Positions 32,731 to 42,200 of a stretch of DNA of 59,485 bases are shown one piece after another. A program made the position numbers and the translations under genes. Within the stretch, counting starts at the first letter, position 1. Each line of letters opens with the position of its first letter. The stretch lies in assembly GCA_003487805.1 (NCBI GenBank), contig DNNE01000129.1, forward strand, positions 6,986 through 66,470. The letters are read 5' to 3'. Below the pieces are notes generated by a model. The model was not told where the DNA came from. It saw only the letters and a list, made by a program, of their open reading frames with translations, and searched no databases. This DNA comes from Blastocatellia bacterium (lineage in GTDB: Bacteria > Acidobacteriota > Blastocatellia > Pyrinomonadales > Pyrinomonadaceae).

Positions 32731-32786
32731 TGATTGATCGATTTATTCATTGGATCATTGACTCAATGAACAAATGAATCAATTCT
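32731..32786. repeat. ATTGATTCATTG-family inverted repeat in the nuoE-nuoF gap
   Basis: TGATTGATCGATTTATTCAT (32731 on) pairs imperfectly with CAATGAACAAATGAATCAAT (32764 on). It is a diverged relative of the element between nuoG and nuoH, and its end meets the nuoE stop. Confidence 0.7.
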
Positions 32787-33314
32787 TCAAGGTAACGAAT
32801 CCAAAGCCCGATCGACTTTCTCAGTCGTCAGATTCTCGTGATAATCAAAATTCAGTTGAAACATCGGGGCCGTGCCGCACGAACCCAGACACTCAACTTC
32901 CGATAAAGAAAAGCGACCGTCTCCAGTAGTCTCGCCGACTTTTATTCCTAACTTGTCCGAACAGTATTTCGTTATCTTGTCGGCGCCCAGCAGCTTGCAC
33001 GAGAGCGTCTTGCAAACCTGGATGTGATACTTGCCGACTGGCTTCGTCTGGATCATCGAGTAGAACGTCGCGACTTCCCAGATATCGGTGACGCGCAACT
33101 GCAGACGGTTCGCCAGATACTGAACGCCCGGCGGATCCAGATAGCCGCGCTCGCGTTGCACGATGAACATCAGCGGCAGAATGGCTGAACGCTTCACCGG
33201 ATACTTCGCGAGATGCCGATCGATTTCACTTTCAACTTCTGCTGAGAAGGCGGCCGGCTCCGGCATGTGCACCGGATGATCAGGCGGCTGAATTTTGACG
33301 AGTACTTCGCCCAT
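32787..33314 (-). CDS. nuoE: NADH-quinone oxidoreductase subunit E
   Basis: 175 residues. The thioredoxin-fold [2Fe-2S] subunit. The four cluster ligands are visible as CKTLSC and CLGSCGTAPMF. An N-terminal helical part (EIDRHLAKYPVKRSAILPLM) precedes QRERGYLDPPGVQYLANRL and WEVATFYSMIQTKPVGKYHI. The standard order nuoE-nuoF is kept. Confidence 0.96.
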   Translation of the reverse strand: MGEVLVKIQPPDHPVHMPEPAAFSAEVESEIDRHLAKYPVKRSAILPLMFIVQRERGYLDPPGVQYLANRLQLRVTDIWEVATFYSMIQTKPVGKYHIQVCKTLSCKLLGADKITKYCSDKLGIKVGETTGDGRFSLSEVECLGSCGTAPMFQLNFDYHENLTTEKVDRALDSLP

Positions 33315-33352
33315 AGTGTTACCAGACCAGAAGCCTCAAGCGCGGATGAATG

Positions 33353-33420
33353 AGCCACAGATGAACACAGATACACACTGATTCTTTTCTTATCTGTGCC
33401 GATCCGTGTTTATCTGTGGC
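33353..33420. repeat. CCACAGATGAACACAGAT inverted repeat in the nuoD-nuoE gap
   Basis: GCCACAGATGAACACAGATA (33353 on) pairs with TATCTGTGCCGATCCGTGTT then TATCTGTGGC (33391-33420). It resembles the CACAGAGGACACAGAG family in style, but with different units. Confidence 0.85.
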
Positions 33421-33438
33421 CATATGCTGCTTCGTCGA

Positions 33439-34656
33439 CTACCGATCGATTTCCCCTAAAACGATATCCAGCGATCCGATGATCGCGACGATGTCCGCGA
33501 CCATCGCGCCGCGCGCCAAATCCGGTAACGCTGACAGGTTTACAAAGCTCGGTCCGCGAAAATGAACGCGCGCCGGCTTTGGCCCACCCGTTGACTTGAT
33601 ATAGACGCCGAGTTCTCCCTTTGAAGCTTCAATCGGCATGTACACTTCGCCGGCCGGCACATCGAACCCTTCGGCCACGATTAGAAAATGATGAATCAGC
33701 GCGTCCATGTGCGTCTTCATCGCTTCGCGATCTGGCAGGACAACTTTCGGCGCGTCCGCTTTCACCGGGCCGGGCCGCAAACGAGCCAGAGCCTGCTGCA
33801 CAATCTTGTGCGACTCATCCATCTCGCGCATGCGCACCATGTACCTGGCCCAGACATCACAGTCCGGCTCAGTGGGGACATCAAAGTCGTAAGTTTCGTA
33901 ACTGCAGTAGGGATTTGCGCGGCGAATATCGAGGTCGACTCCGCTGCCCCGCAGGCTCGGGCCCGACAATCCCCAATCGATCGCATCTTCGGCTGAGATA
34001 TAGCCGACGCCCTGCGTGCGCTTCTGAAAAATTCGATTACCGGTGATCAGTTTATGAAATTCCTGGACGGCATGCGGAAAGTCGTCGAGGAACTGCTTGA
34101 CTCGCCGTTCGAAGCCCGCCGGAATGTCCATCATCAATCCGCCGATGCGAAAATACGAGGGCGTCAAGCGGCCACCCGAGGCCGCTTCGATCAGATTCAA
34201 AATCTTTTCGCGTTCGCGGAAGCAGTAAAAGAAAACGGTCATCGCGCCAATGTCGAGCGCATGCGTTCCCAACCACACCAGGTGCGAAGCGATCCGTTGG
34301 AGTTCACAAAAAAGGACCCGGATAGTCTGCGCGCGTTCCGGAATTTCGATCTGGAGGAGCTTTTCGACCGCCATCACATAGGCAAGGTTGTTACCGAGCG
34401 GATTGAGATAATCCATTCGATCGGTGATGACGATCCCCTGCTGGTACTTGCGGTACTCGAACAGCTTCTCCATGCCGGTGTGGAGATAGCCGATGTCCGG
34501 CGTGGCTTTGACGACCATCTCGCCGTCGAGCACGAGCTCGAGCCGTAGCACGCCATGCGTGGACGGGTGCTGCGGTCCCATCGAAATCGTCATCTGCGTG
34601 TCGAGCGGCTGATCGACGATCTCGAATTGCGGCGGAATGTTGACGGCAGTGCTCAT
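33439..34656 (-). CDS. nuoD: NADH-quinone oxidoreductase subunit D
   Basis: 405 residues. The 49-kDa subunit lining the quinone site. MGPQHPSTHGVLRLELVLDG with the quinone-site His, IGYLHTGMEKLFEYRKYQQG, TDRMDYLNPLGNNLAYVMAV, RIASHLVWLGTHALDIGAMT, and the C-terminal GDIVAIIGSLDIVLGEIDR-type ending are all present. It is separate from nuoC here, not fused. Confidence 0.97.
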   Translation of the reverse strand: MSTAVNIPPQFEIVDQPLDTQMTISMGPQHPSTHGVLRLELVLDGEMVVKATPDIGYLHTGMEKLFEYRKYQQGIVITDRMDYLNPLGNNLAYVMAVEKLLQIEIPERAQTIRVLFCELQRIASHLVWLGTHALDIGAMTVFFYCFREREKILNLIEAASGGRLTPSYFRIGGLMMDIPAGFERRVKQFLDDFPHAVQEFHKLITGNRIFQKRTQGVGYISAEDAIDWGLSGPSLRGSGVDLDIRRANPYCSYETYDFDVPTEPDCDVWARYMVRMREMDESHKIVQQALARLRPGPVKADAPKVVLPDREAMKTHMDALIHHFLIVAEGFDVPAGEVYMPIEASKGELGVYIKSTGGPKPARVHFRGPSFVNLSALPDLARGAMVADIVAIIGSLDIVLGEIDR

Positions 34657-34664
34657 CAGTCGTA

Positions 34665-34725
34665 TCGGTCCTATCTGTCATATCGTCCCATGGGACCAAC
34701 GGGACGTAAGGGACTAAATAGGACC
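34665..34725. repeat. GGTCCTATCT/AGGACC inverted repeat in the nuoC-nuoD gap
   Basis: CGGTCCTATCTGTCATATCG is followed by TCCCATGGGA (palindromic) and GGGACGTAAGGGACTAAATA then GGACCT. The units GTCC/GGAC alternate so that the whole segment can fold. It fills the 68-base gap between nuoD and nuoC. Confidence 0.75.
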
Positions 34726-35264
34726 TATTCCAGGCTATACGGTTCGTAACCTCGCAAAGGAAAATCTTTTCTCAATGCATGTCCCTGCCAATCATCCGGC
34801 AAAAGAATGCGGCGCAGATCCGGATGATCGTCAAAAACCACGCCAAACAAATCGAATGTTTCGCGTTCGTGCCAGTTAGCCGTGCGCCAAATACCGGAGA
34901 CACTCAGCACGTGCGCATCGTCTTCGTTGAGCAGCACTTTCAAACGCACACGATGATGTTTCAACGTGGAAAATAGATGATAGTTGACTTCAAAGCGCGG
35001 CTCTTCCTCGGGCCCGCGATCAAAGCCGCAGAGGTCTGCAAGGAAATTAAACTGAAAGTCCGGCGCGGTTTTAAGCAGGGCACAGATGTTTGCGATGTGC
35101 TCGCGTGGCACGATGATCGTCGTTTCACCGAGGGCTTCGATTACTTCGCGGACCCATTCCGGGTTTTCACGCTGCAACGCCGCCGCGACTGGCGACGGCG
35201 TTATGCCTGCTGCGTTCGACTCCTGGCCTTCAGTTTGGTTCGATTGCGAATTCGGCTGTTCCAT
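34725..35264 (-). CDS. nuoC: NADH-quinone oxidoreductase subunit C
   Basis: 179 residues. The 30-kDa subunit. FNFLADLCGFDRG, RFEVNYHLFSTLKHHRVRLK, ISGIWRTANWHERETFDLFG and the signature DHPDLRRILLPDDWQGHALRKDFPL are present. An N-terminal extension of about 40 residues rich in Gln, Asn and Ser precedes the domain. The stand-alone form matches the separate nuoD. Confidence 0.95.
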   Translation of the reverse strand: MEQPNSQSNQTEGQESNAAGITPSPVAAALQRENPEWVREVIEALGETTIIVPREHIANICALLKTAPDFQFNFLADLCGFDRGPEEEPRFEVNYHLFSTLKHHRVRLKVLLNEDDAHVLSVSGIWRTANWHERETFDLFGVVFDDHPDLRRILLPDDWQGHALRKDFPLRGYEPYSLE

Positions 35265-35296
35265 CTAACCTTCAGTCCGGGGAATCTATGTCAGAA

Positions 35297-35316
35297 CCAC
35301 CTGCGGTAGCGGGTGG
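35297..35316. repeat. Hairpin CCACCTGCGGTAGCGGGTGG
   Basis: An 8-bp stem (CCACCTGC/GCGGGTGG, one G-T pair) with a GGTA loop lies in the 58-base gap between nuoB and nuoC. Confidence 0.7.
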
Positions 35317-35322
35317 GTAGCT

Positions 35323-35952
35323 TCAAAACGATCGCCGCTTTTCATGTCTCGACGCAATTGTATAAGGCTTCGACTCCGACCCCTGGCTTTCACCTAAACT
35401 CGAGCCGTCAGTGACCGGCAGAGTGCCCGGCGTGATCGCTTCGCGAGCTTCTTCATCCGGTGCGTCGCGGCGATCGCGAATCGATTCCTTCATCACTTTG
35501 TCCTGCAACATCATCACGGCGTGAATCAACATCTCGGGCCGTGGCGGACAACCGGGGATGTAGACATCGACCGGAACGATCTTGTCCACGCCCTGGACAA
35601 TCGCGTAGTTGTCGAACACACCGCCTGACGTCGCGCACGCGCCCATTGAAATTACCCACTTCGGTTCCGGCATCTGATCGTAGATCCGGCGCAACACTGG
35701 GGCCATCTTGCGCGACACGCGGCCTGAGACGATCATCACGTCTGCCTGGCGCGGCGAAGCGCGAAACACTTCCGAACCAAATCGTGCCAGGTCGTTGCGG
35801 CCGCTGGTCGCGTTCATCATTTCAATCGCGCAACAGGCCAAACCGAAAGTTGCCGGCCAGAGCGACGACTTGCGTGCCCAGTTGATCAGCGCATCAAGCT
35901 GCGTCGTTAAGACCTCGGGCAGTGCCTCGGCGATGATGTTTTCGAGTCCCAT
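35323..35952 (-). CDS. nuoB: NADH-quinone oxidoreductase subunit B
   Basis: 209 residues. The subunit holding the terminal N2 [4Fe-4S] cluster: FGLACCAIEMM supplies the tandem Cys pair, SMGACATSGG the third, and YIPGCPPRPEML the fourth. ARFGSEVFRASPRQADVMIV is also conserved. The C-terminal 55 residues (DRRDAPDEEAREAITPGTLP and beyond) are a hydrophilic extension not seen in minimal NuoB. Confidence 0.97.
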   Translation of the reverse strand: MGLENIIAEALPEVLTTQLDALINWARKSSLWPATFGLACCAIEMMNATSGRNDLARFGSEVFRASPRQADVMIVSGRVSRKMAPVLRRIYDQMPEPKWVISMGACATSGGVFDNYAIVQGVDKIVPVDVYIPGCPPRPEMLIHAVMMLQDKVMKESIRDRRDAPDEEAREAITPGTLPVTDGSSLGESQGSESKPYTIASRHEKRRSF

Positions 35953-35960
35953 TTTTTGTA

Positions 35961-35980
35961 ACGCAAGTTGTTAACCTGCG
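35961..35980. repeat. Palindrome ACGCAAGTTGTTAACCTGCG in the nuoA-nuoB gap
   Basis: This 20-base palindrome-like segment is related to the GCAAACTGTTAGTTTGCG palindromes inside nuoL. It fills most of the 33-base gap. Confidence 0.6.
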
Positions 35981-35985
35981 ATTTG

Positions 35986-36453
35986 TTAAGCGGCTTTCTT
36001 CTTTGCGCGCTGTCTGTCGGTCACGTCCAACAATCTCGCTTCAGCTTCCGCTTCGCGGCGCGCGTTTTCAGTCCAATCGAACGCGCCTTTCTTGATCACA
36101 TAAATCAACCCGGCGGCGAGCAGTGCGATGAATATGATCATTTCAAAGAAGACGACGTTGCTCAATCCGTATTCGGGAGCAGACAAACGCCTGAACACCA
36201 CGGCCCAGGGGACCAGAAAGATGACTTCAATGTCGAACAAGATAAAAATCATCGCGATCAAATAGAACTTGACCGAGAAGCGTTCGCGCGCCGATCCGAC
36301 CGGGTCCTTGCCGCACTCATACGGCATCAGTTTTGTGCGCGTGCGTTTTCTTTGTCCAACCAGCTGAGACAATCCGATGAAGGTCACGGCAAATCCCGCC
36401 GCGACGACGAACATCAAAAGGATCGGCAGATAGTCAACCAGGTTAAAGCTCAT
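35986..36453 (-). CDS. nuoA: NADH-quinone oxidoreductase subunit A
   Basis: 155 residues from the ATG at 36453 (MSFNLVDYLPILLMF), the first gene of the complex I operon. It has three transmembrane helices and the conserved loop PYECGKDPVGSARERFSVKFY containing the quinone-site Cys, followed by LIAMIFILFDIEVIFLVPWA. The C-terminus is basic and hydrophilic (ENARREAEAEARLLD). The operon promoter lies about 125 bases upstream. Confidence 0.96.
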   Translation of the reverse strand: MSFNLVDYLPILLMFVVAAGFAVTFIGLSQLVGQRKRTRTKLMPYECGKDPVGSARERFSVKFYLIAMIFILFDIEVIFLVPWAVVFRRLSAPEYGLSNVVFFEMIIFIALLAAGLIYVIKKGAFDWTENARREAEAEARLLDVTDRQRAKKKAA

Positions 36454-36463
36454 GAGCTTAGCC

Positions 36464-36552
36464 AGGAGCAAAGTGCAAAGAGGTAAGTGCAAACTGCAGC
36501 TGACAGTTTTTCGTTTGACACTTCGCGCTTAGCTCTTTGCGCTTCGCGCATT
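36464..36552. repeat. Imperfect inverted repeat in the nuo leader
   Basis: GAGCAAAGTGCAAAGAGGTA and the later GCGCTTAGCTCTTTGCGCTT form imperfectly inverted arms in the 5' leader of the nuo message, just before nuoA. A further small palindrome, GCGCTTCGCGC, follows. Confidence 0.6.
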
Positions 36553-36577
36553 GCTTGAGAATCATTGTACAAGCGTG

Positions 36578-36606
36578 ATCGTAGGCCAACGATCAGAGGG
36601 TGTCAA
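36578..36606 (-). promoter_or_regulatory. Sigma-70-type promoter of the nuo operon
   Basis: On the minus strand TTGACA (36606-36601) and TACGAT (36583-36578) are separated by 17 bases. It lies about 125 bases upstream of the nuoA start codon, with no other gene between. No internal promoter of equal quality was seen in the operon. Confidence 0.65.
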
Positions 36607-36733
36607 GCTAATCAATCTCTCATTTGTAGCATCAGGAACGAATAGATTGACCGTGGAAAAATCCATGTGCTAACTTTCGCATGGCCACTCAGGAACTCTT
36701 CGTACGACCCAGCGCCAAAAGTTCAAATCAAAA

Positions 36734-37435
36734 GTGATCACAGGCTACAACACAGACGTGGAATTCGGTGGTGTCGTTTACCACGTGCAAACCGAAGACA
36801 AGGGATTGCAGACGCCGATCATTTTGTCGCTCGTATATATAGGCGGCGCGATCCTGGCGAGTAAACGCGCGCCTTACGATGATTTGATCGCGAGAGGTTT
36901 TGATGAACAGATTCTGGTTGAACGTCTGCAGCGCCAACACAAATTAATTTGTGCCGCAGTCCATGCGGGGCGAATCGAAGATCTGAAACGGATGAGTGAG
37001 CGTGACGCGGCGTCGAGTACGGCCGTCGCCCGCGCGAAGACTTCGACCGACGATCAAGATCGCAAATCAGACAAACATCCACCGCAGATAGATAGCTCGT
37101 CGAGCGTGGCTGACCTTGATGATGCGCCTTTATCGTTAAAGTTAGTCGACGAGCCCGAGCTGCGCGGAGGGAAATCTGTTGTGCTGAGATTGCTGGTAAC
37201 TCGTCTCGCAAAGGGTGGCCGGGCGCCGGCGGCTAACGCCAGGCTGGTATTGAAAACACTCGGCACTGCTTTCGCCACCAACACGGTTGAGGCAACGGCC
37301 AATGAGCGTGGCATGGCCGCGATTTCACTTTCGCTGCCCGAATTTCGCAAAGGCCGCGCAGCCATACTCGTGCAGGCGGAAGACAATGGTGTCACTGCCG
37401 AGCTGCGCCGGATCATTCTGCCGGGCCATAACTGA
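36734..37435 (+). CDS. Conserved hypothetical protein
   Basis: 233 residues from a GTG; no ATG is available in frame upstream. The N-terminal 75 residues (GYNTDVEFGGVVYHVQTEDK, PIILSLVYIGGAILASKRAP, YDDLI) have the style of a conserved family seen in several deep-branching bacteria, for which I know no function. After a charged Ser/Asp-rich linker (about 95-125), the C-terminal 100 residues form a beta-rich domain (VVLRLLVTRLAKGG...VQAEDNGVTAELRRIILPGH) that resembles Ig-like surface modules. It precedes thiS by 14 bases and may be co-transcribed with it. Confidence 0.72.
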   Translation: MITGYNTDVEFGGVVYHVQTEDKGLQTPIILSLVYIGGAILASKRAPYDDLIARGFDEQILVERLQRQHKLICAAVHAGRIEDLKRMSERDAASSTAVARAKTSTDDQDRKSDKHPPQIDSSSSVADLDDAPLSLKLVDEPELRGGKSVVLRLLVTRLAKGGRAPAANARLVLKTLGTAFATNTVEATANERGMAAISLSLPEFRKGRAAILVQAEDNGVTAELRRIILPGHN

Positions 37436-37449
37436 GCCTGAAACACATC

Positions 37450-37650
37450 TTGGAAATTCAAGTAAATGGAGAGAAGCGAGAATTTTCCGTCGACCTGACG
37501 GTCGAAGGTCTGGTCCTCGCGCTAGATCTGCAACCAGCGAGAGTGGCGATCGAACTTAACCGCAGCGTTGTTCGTCGCAATCAGTGGGCAGCGACGACCC
37601 TGCAGGAAGGCGATCGAGTCGAGATTGTTCACTTCGTCGGCGGCGGGTGA
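37450..37650 (+). CDS. thiS: Sulfur carrier protein ThiS
   Basis: 66 residues from a TTG. The ubiquitin-like fold is clear: MEIQVNGEKREF, VEGLVLALDLQPARVAIELN, RSVVRRNQW, GDRVEIVHFVGGG. The C-terminal Gly-Gly is the site adenylated and thiocarboxylated for thiazole synthesis. thiG follows after a gap containing an inverted repeat; thiF, thiH and thiO are not present. Confidence 0.9.
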   Translation: MEIQVNGEKREFSVDLTVEGLVLALDLQPARVAIELNRSVVRRNQWAATTLQEGDRVEIVHFVGGG

Positions 37651-37710
37651 GGAGCCCGACCATAAGGGAGGACTCGCTACGGCAAAGGATTGGAGGCTAT
37701 GGATAAAAGC

Positions 37711-37791
37711 AAAGCCATCCACGAAACAACACGAAGCATCACGAACAATTATCTTCGTGTTGGTTCGTGTGGATTCGTGGATGATGCTTTT
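37711..37791. repeat. CCACGAAACAACACGAAGCA inverted repeat between thiS and thiG
   Basis: The left arm 37711-37747 and right arm 37752-37791 (TTCGTGTTGGTTCGTGTGGA then TTCGTGG) pair over most of their length. It would form a hairpin of about 35 bp in a thiS-thiG message. The family is shared with 21574-21665. Confidence 0.85.
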
Positions 37792-37912
37792 TGGCGCGCC
37801 ACATCTCGAAATCAGGTTACTATCCAGAAACTTTCAAGACGTTCATTCGAAAATCTGACTAGACCGGTGTAGAGTCGTAAGTAATCTATCAACAAGGAAG
37901 ATTCCGAAATTC

Positions 37913-38704
37913 ATGTCCGCAACAGCACCAGCACTAACTGATCAATTCGAAGTAGCCGGAAAAGTATTTAACTCGCGGCTCATCATTGGCACCGGAAAAT
38001 ATCGCTCGCACGATGAAATGAAAGCAGCGCATCGCGCGTCGGGCGCTGAGATGGTGACAGTCGCCGTGCGGCGCGTGCCGCTCGATCGCAGCAGCGAATC
38101 GTTTCTCGATCATCTCGATCCATCTCTGCAGATTCTGCCGAATACGGCCGGCTGCTACTCAGCCGAAGAAGCGGTGCGCACGGCGCGACTCGCGCGCGAG
38201 GCTTTGAAAACTGATTGGATCAAGCTGGAAGTAATCGGCGATCAGACAACACTGTTTCCTGATAACGAGCAGACGCTGGATGCGGCGCGCACGCTAGCCA
38301 AAGAAGGATTTATCGTTCTGCCCTACTTTACCGACGATCTGATTGTCGCGAAGAAACTACTTGACGCTGGATGTCCGGCAGTGATGCCTTTGGCGGCGCC
38401 AATCGGCTCAGGACTTGGAATCCAAAATCCTACCAACCTGCGCATCATGCGCGAACAACTTCCCGACGCGACGATCATCGTCGACGCCGGCGTTGGCACT
38501 GCCAGCGACGCCGCGATTGCGATGGAACTCGGCGCCGACGCCGTCTTGATGAATACGGCAATCGCTGAAGCAAAGGATCCTGGGAAGATGGCAGAAGCGA
38601 TGAAGCTTGCTATTCAAGCCGGAAGGCTCGCTTACATCTCCGGGCGAATGAGTAAGCGGCTTTATGCCAGCGCGTCGAGTCCGGTTAGTGGAGTCGTTCG
38701 TTAA
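37913..38704 (+). CDS. thiG: Thiazole synthase
   Basis: 263 residues. A TIM-barrel enzyme that builds the thiazole phosphate moiety of thiamine from DXP, dehydroglycine and ThiS-thiocarboxylate. Signatures: RLIIGTGKYRS, ASGAEMVTVAVRRV, LPNTAGCYSAEEAVRTARLA, DWIKLEVIGDQTTLFPD with the Schiff-base Lys, MPLAAPIGSGLGIQNP, IIVDAGVGTASDAAIAMELG, DAVLMNTAIAEAKDP. The ribosome-binding site AAGGAAG precedes the ATG. Confidence 0.96.
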   Translation: MSATAPALTDQFEVAGKVFNSRLIIGTGKYRSHDEMKAAHRASGAEMVTVAVRRVPLDRSSESFLDHLDPSLQILPNTAGCYSAEEAVRTARLAREALKTDWIKLEVIGDQTTLFPDNEQTLDAARTLAKEGFIVLPYFTDDLIVAKKLLDAGCPAVMPLAAPIGSGLGIQNPTNLRIMREQLPDATIIVDAGVGTASDAAIAMELGADAVLMNTAIAEAKDPGKMAEAMKLAIQAGRLAYISGRMSKRLYASASSPVSGVVR

Positions 38705-38836
38705 TTCCCGGTCGCAGAAGTATCTAACCGTACCTTGCTGTTGTTCTTGCAGAGCGCTCAAAAAAGTGGTAAATGACGCCCGTCGAACCCGGGGAGTCCT
38801 CGCGTCAGTTCAACCACTTCTCATAAGGAGCAAGAA

Positions 38837-39214
38837 ATGAAAACGATTCTTCGTCCAATGATGGCAGCGTTGTTTCTATTGGCGTTCACGATGCCGCTGT
38901 TCGCGCAAAATCCGAACGTGGCGATTCGCTTTGAAGCGACGCACGGCAAAGGTGAATATTGCGCCAAAGGAACGCTCAAGAACCTGCGAACTACAGATAT
39001 CGGCGTGAGCTACATCGAACTCTGGGTCTACGATGCGAAGAGCTGTAAGAGGGTTTGTCTCACCCGCAAGGTGATCAATCAGAAGGTCAAGCCGTGCGAC
39101 ACGGTAGACTTTGAACTCTGCTGCAAGAACATGTCGCCGGCGTTTGTTGACGGCATCTATTATGTGCGCGTGCACCACAGCGCCGGAATCAACGAAGCGT
39201 GGGGCTTCGCATAG
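38837..39214 (+). CDS. Small secreted cysteine-rich protein, unrecognised
   Basis: 125 residues with a signal peptide (about 1-23, MAALFLLAFTMPLFA then Q). AGGAG precedes the ATG by about 8 bases. The mature part has six Cys residues (EYCAKG, KSCKRVCLT, PCDTVDFELCC) and a beta-rich pattern suggesting a small disulfide-bonded sandwich. No family was recognised. It converges with the giant secreted protein at 39227, only 12 bases away. Confidence 0.65.
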   Translation: MKTILRPMMAALFLLAFTMPLFAQNPNVAIRFEATHGKGEYCAKGTLKNLRTTDIGVSYIELWVYDAKSCKRVCLTRKVINQKVKPCDTVDFELCCKNMSPAFVDGIYYVRVHHSAGINEAWGFA

Positions 39215-39226
39215 CAAGCGTTGAAG

Positions 39227-42200
39227 TCATGGCGACGGGATAGGCGTGCGGCGATCGATGAAGAGCATGGCTACGCTCGTCTGCCATGTATCTCGGTCGA
39301 GAGTGAACATAGAAGAGTAGCTGGTGCTGCAGCTGCAAAGGTTCGCTGCTGTGCCGGTATTGCGCGGACTCACCGCAGCAGCAGTGAAGTCGCCAGTAGC
39401 CGCCGGACCATTCAAGCCGATGTCCTGGCAACCGCTCTGTTTTCTCTGAGCGGAGGTGGTGTTGTTTGATGGACCCGGGGCATTGTCCGAGGTGGAAGCG
39501 CCTTCGCGGCAGATCGCAGTTGATCCGTAACCCACAAAATCAAGAATGGTACTGCCCGTCGGGCAACTGGTTCTACTTAATGCCCCAGTGCCGTTAACCA
39601 GCGCCACCCTCCCTGCGCCTGCGGCCAGGTCGATCGTGCCAGTCGTCAAATCTGGACCTGGCAAGGGACTTCCGACCGCGCCCCCGGTAGCCTCCTGGAT
39701 TAGATAATAGTGTCCTGCTTGCAACGTGACGTTGGGGAGAGTAGTCACGCTGTAGGTCCCTGTCGTACCGGTTGCCGGAGCGTATTGAACTGATAGTCCA
39801 TTCAAACTTATCGGCGAGTCGCCCCTATTGAAGATCTCGATGAAATCATTTGTGTAGGTCGCACTCGAATTACCACCTCCGCCGTAAATCTGACTAATTA
39901 CCAACTTCGTTCCGTCATCGTCAGTGATTGAACCTTGGCCCTGATTATCACCAAACACCGCATTAGTTGGATTAGACAAATTCACCACGAACGTTTCGCA
40001 GATTGCTTCGTTTGTCGTGTCGCCACTGACCAGCACCGTAATGGTCTTACTGGTTTCGGTGGGAGCGAAGGTCAGCGTGTTGTTATTTGATTGATAGTCC
40101 GAAGGGGCTTTTGCCGTGCCGTCTGCGGTGGCGTAATCAACGGTTATTGTTTGCGTGCTCGGCGCTGAAAGCGAGACCGTGAAAATGGCGGACGTACTGC
40201 CCGCTCCGCCATTGCCTTCCGTTACGGTAACGTCGTTAATGGATATTGTGGGATTCGGTGACGCATCGTCATTCTTGATCGTTCCTTGTCCCGTCCCATC
40301 CAGGATTGTTGCCGTTGATGAGACACTGCTTAGATTTACTGTGAATGTCTCATCTGGTTCGAAGGTCGTATCCCCATTAATCGTAACTGGAATCGTTTTC
40401 GTCGTGTCGCCCGGATTGAAAGTGAGTGTTCCGCTCGCCGCTACATAGTCGCTGTCCGCCGTCGTGGCGCTGCCATCCGCGGTCGCATAATTCACGGTCA
40501 CAGTCTGTCCACTCGCGGCTGAGAGACTGACCGTGAAGGTTGCGGTACTCTGGCCACTATCGCCCTCCGTGATATTTGGCAAGTCATTGATCGAGAGTGA
40601 TGGCGTTGGATCGTTATCAGTAATAGTTCCTAATCCCTGATTGTCCAGAATTGCCGCGTTTGTCGCGTTGGAAAGATTTACAAAGTACGTTTCGTTAACC
40701 TCATCCAAAGTGTCTCCATTGACGGCAATCGTCACCGGCTGAGTAGTAATACCTGGATTGAAAGTTAGCGTGCCGCTGTTCGTCTGATAGTCTGCGCCGG
40801 CTGTTGCGGTCCCGTCTGCGGTTGTGTAAGCAACCGTTACGGTCTGCGCGCTTGAGGCGGAAAGCGTCACGGTAAAATTCGCGTTAAGCGTGCCGCTATC
40901 TCCTTCGGTTACGGTGACATCGTTGATTGTAATATCCGGTCTGAATCCGGTCGTGCAATCGTTCGCCGCTGATGCGCTGTTGCGCGGCATGGCGGAAGCA
41001 ATACTGAAGTCGGTAGCGTTGTCGTTCGTATCAACGCATCCGCCTGATTTTCTGAAAGCAGCGGTAGCATTCCCGGGCGCCGCTGTCGGGCCAGTGCCCT
41101 CGAAACAGTTAGCAGTGCTGCCATAGCCAACTTCGTCGATCAAGCCGAGCGGACACTGGCTGGTTAAGGCGCTGGCGTTTGATACCAGGGCGACCTTGCC
41201 CGCACCTGCGGTCATCGAAATTGTTCCCATCGCGTCGGGCGTGGGGAGATTGGTTGTACCGCCGGCTCCCTGATCTTCCTGCACAAGGAAGTAATGACCC
41301 GGAGTCACGACGCATGGACCAGTCGGACAGATCGGAGTGACCGACCAGGTTCCGGTGCTGGTGGCGGACGCGTATTGAACGGACCACCCGGCAAGATCAA
41401 CCGTGACTATGCTGCGATTGAAAATCTCAATGAAGTCGTTCTTGTAAGTTGAGCCACTGTTGCCGCCACCGCCGTAAACCTGGCTGATGACCATTAACGC
41501 ACCATCATCATTTTGAATCGTGCCGGTCCCCTGACTCGTGGAGATGGTCGCGCCGCCGCCTGAGGGATTAGAGATGTTGACGAAGAATGTTTCATCCGGC
41601 TCGGGTGATGTGTCCCCATTCACGGTTACATCAAAAGTGTAAGTCGTCTGGCCCGCAGGAATAGTTGCTCCGGTCACGCTGCGCGCGACATAGTCGCCGC
41701 TCGCGGATGTCGCAGTTCCGTCCGCCGTCGCAATGTCGAAGGTGATCCCGCCCGCCGGTGCCGCCAGCGTCGAAGTTACGGTGAAGGTAAATGTGGTCGT
41801 GCCGCTGTTGCCTTCATTCGCCGAAACGTTGTTGATGCTCAGCACCGGACTATCATCGTTTTGGATTGTGCCCTGACCCTGATTGTCCGTTACCGTCGCG
41901 CCGGAAACGTTCGTTACGTTAACCAGGAAAGTTTCATTCGGTTCGATATTGGTGTCGCCGTTTACGGTGACGTCGAACGTGTACGAGCTAAGACCGGTAC
42001 CAATTGTCTGGCTGGTGAGACTGCGAGCCACATAATCGTTGTCAGCTACCGTCGCCGCGCCGTCTTGCGTGGCGATGTCGAAGGTCACGGGCGCCGGCGC
42101 CGCGGTCGATAGATTCACTGTGAAGCTGAATAGTTTTGTTCCGGAGTCTCCCTCGAGCAGTGACACGTCGGTCACCGAAAGCGCCGGCAGGTCATCATTC

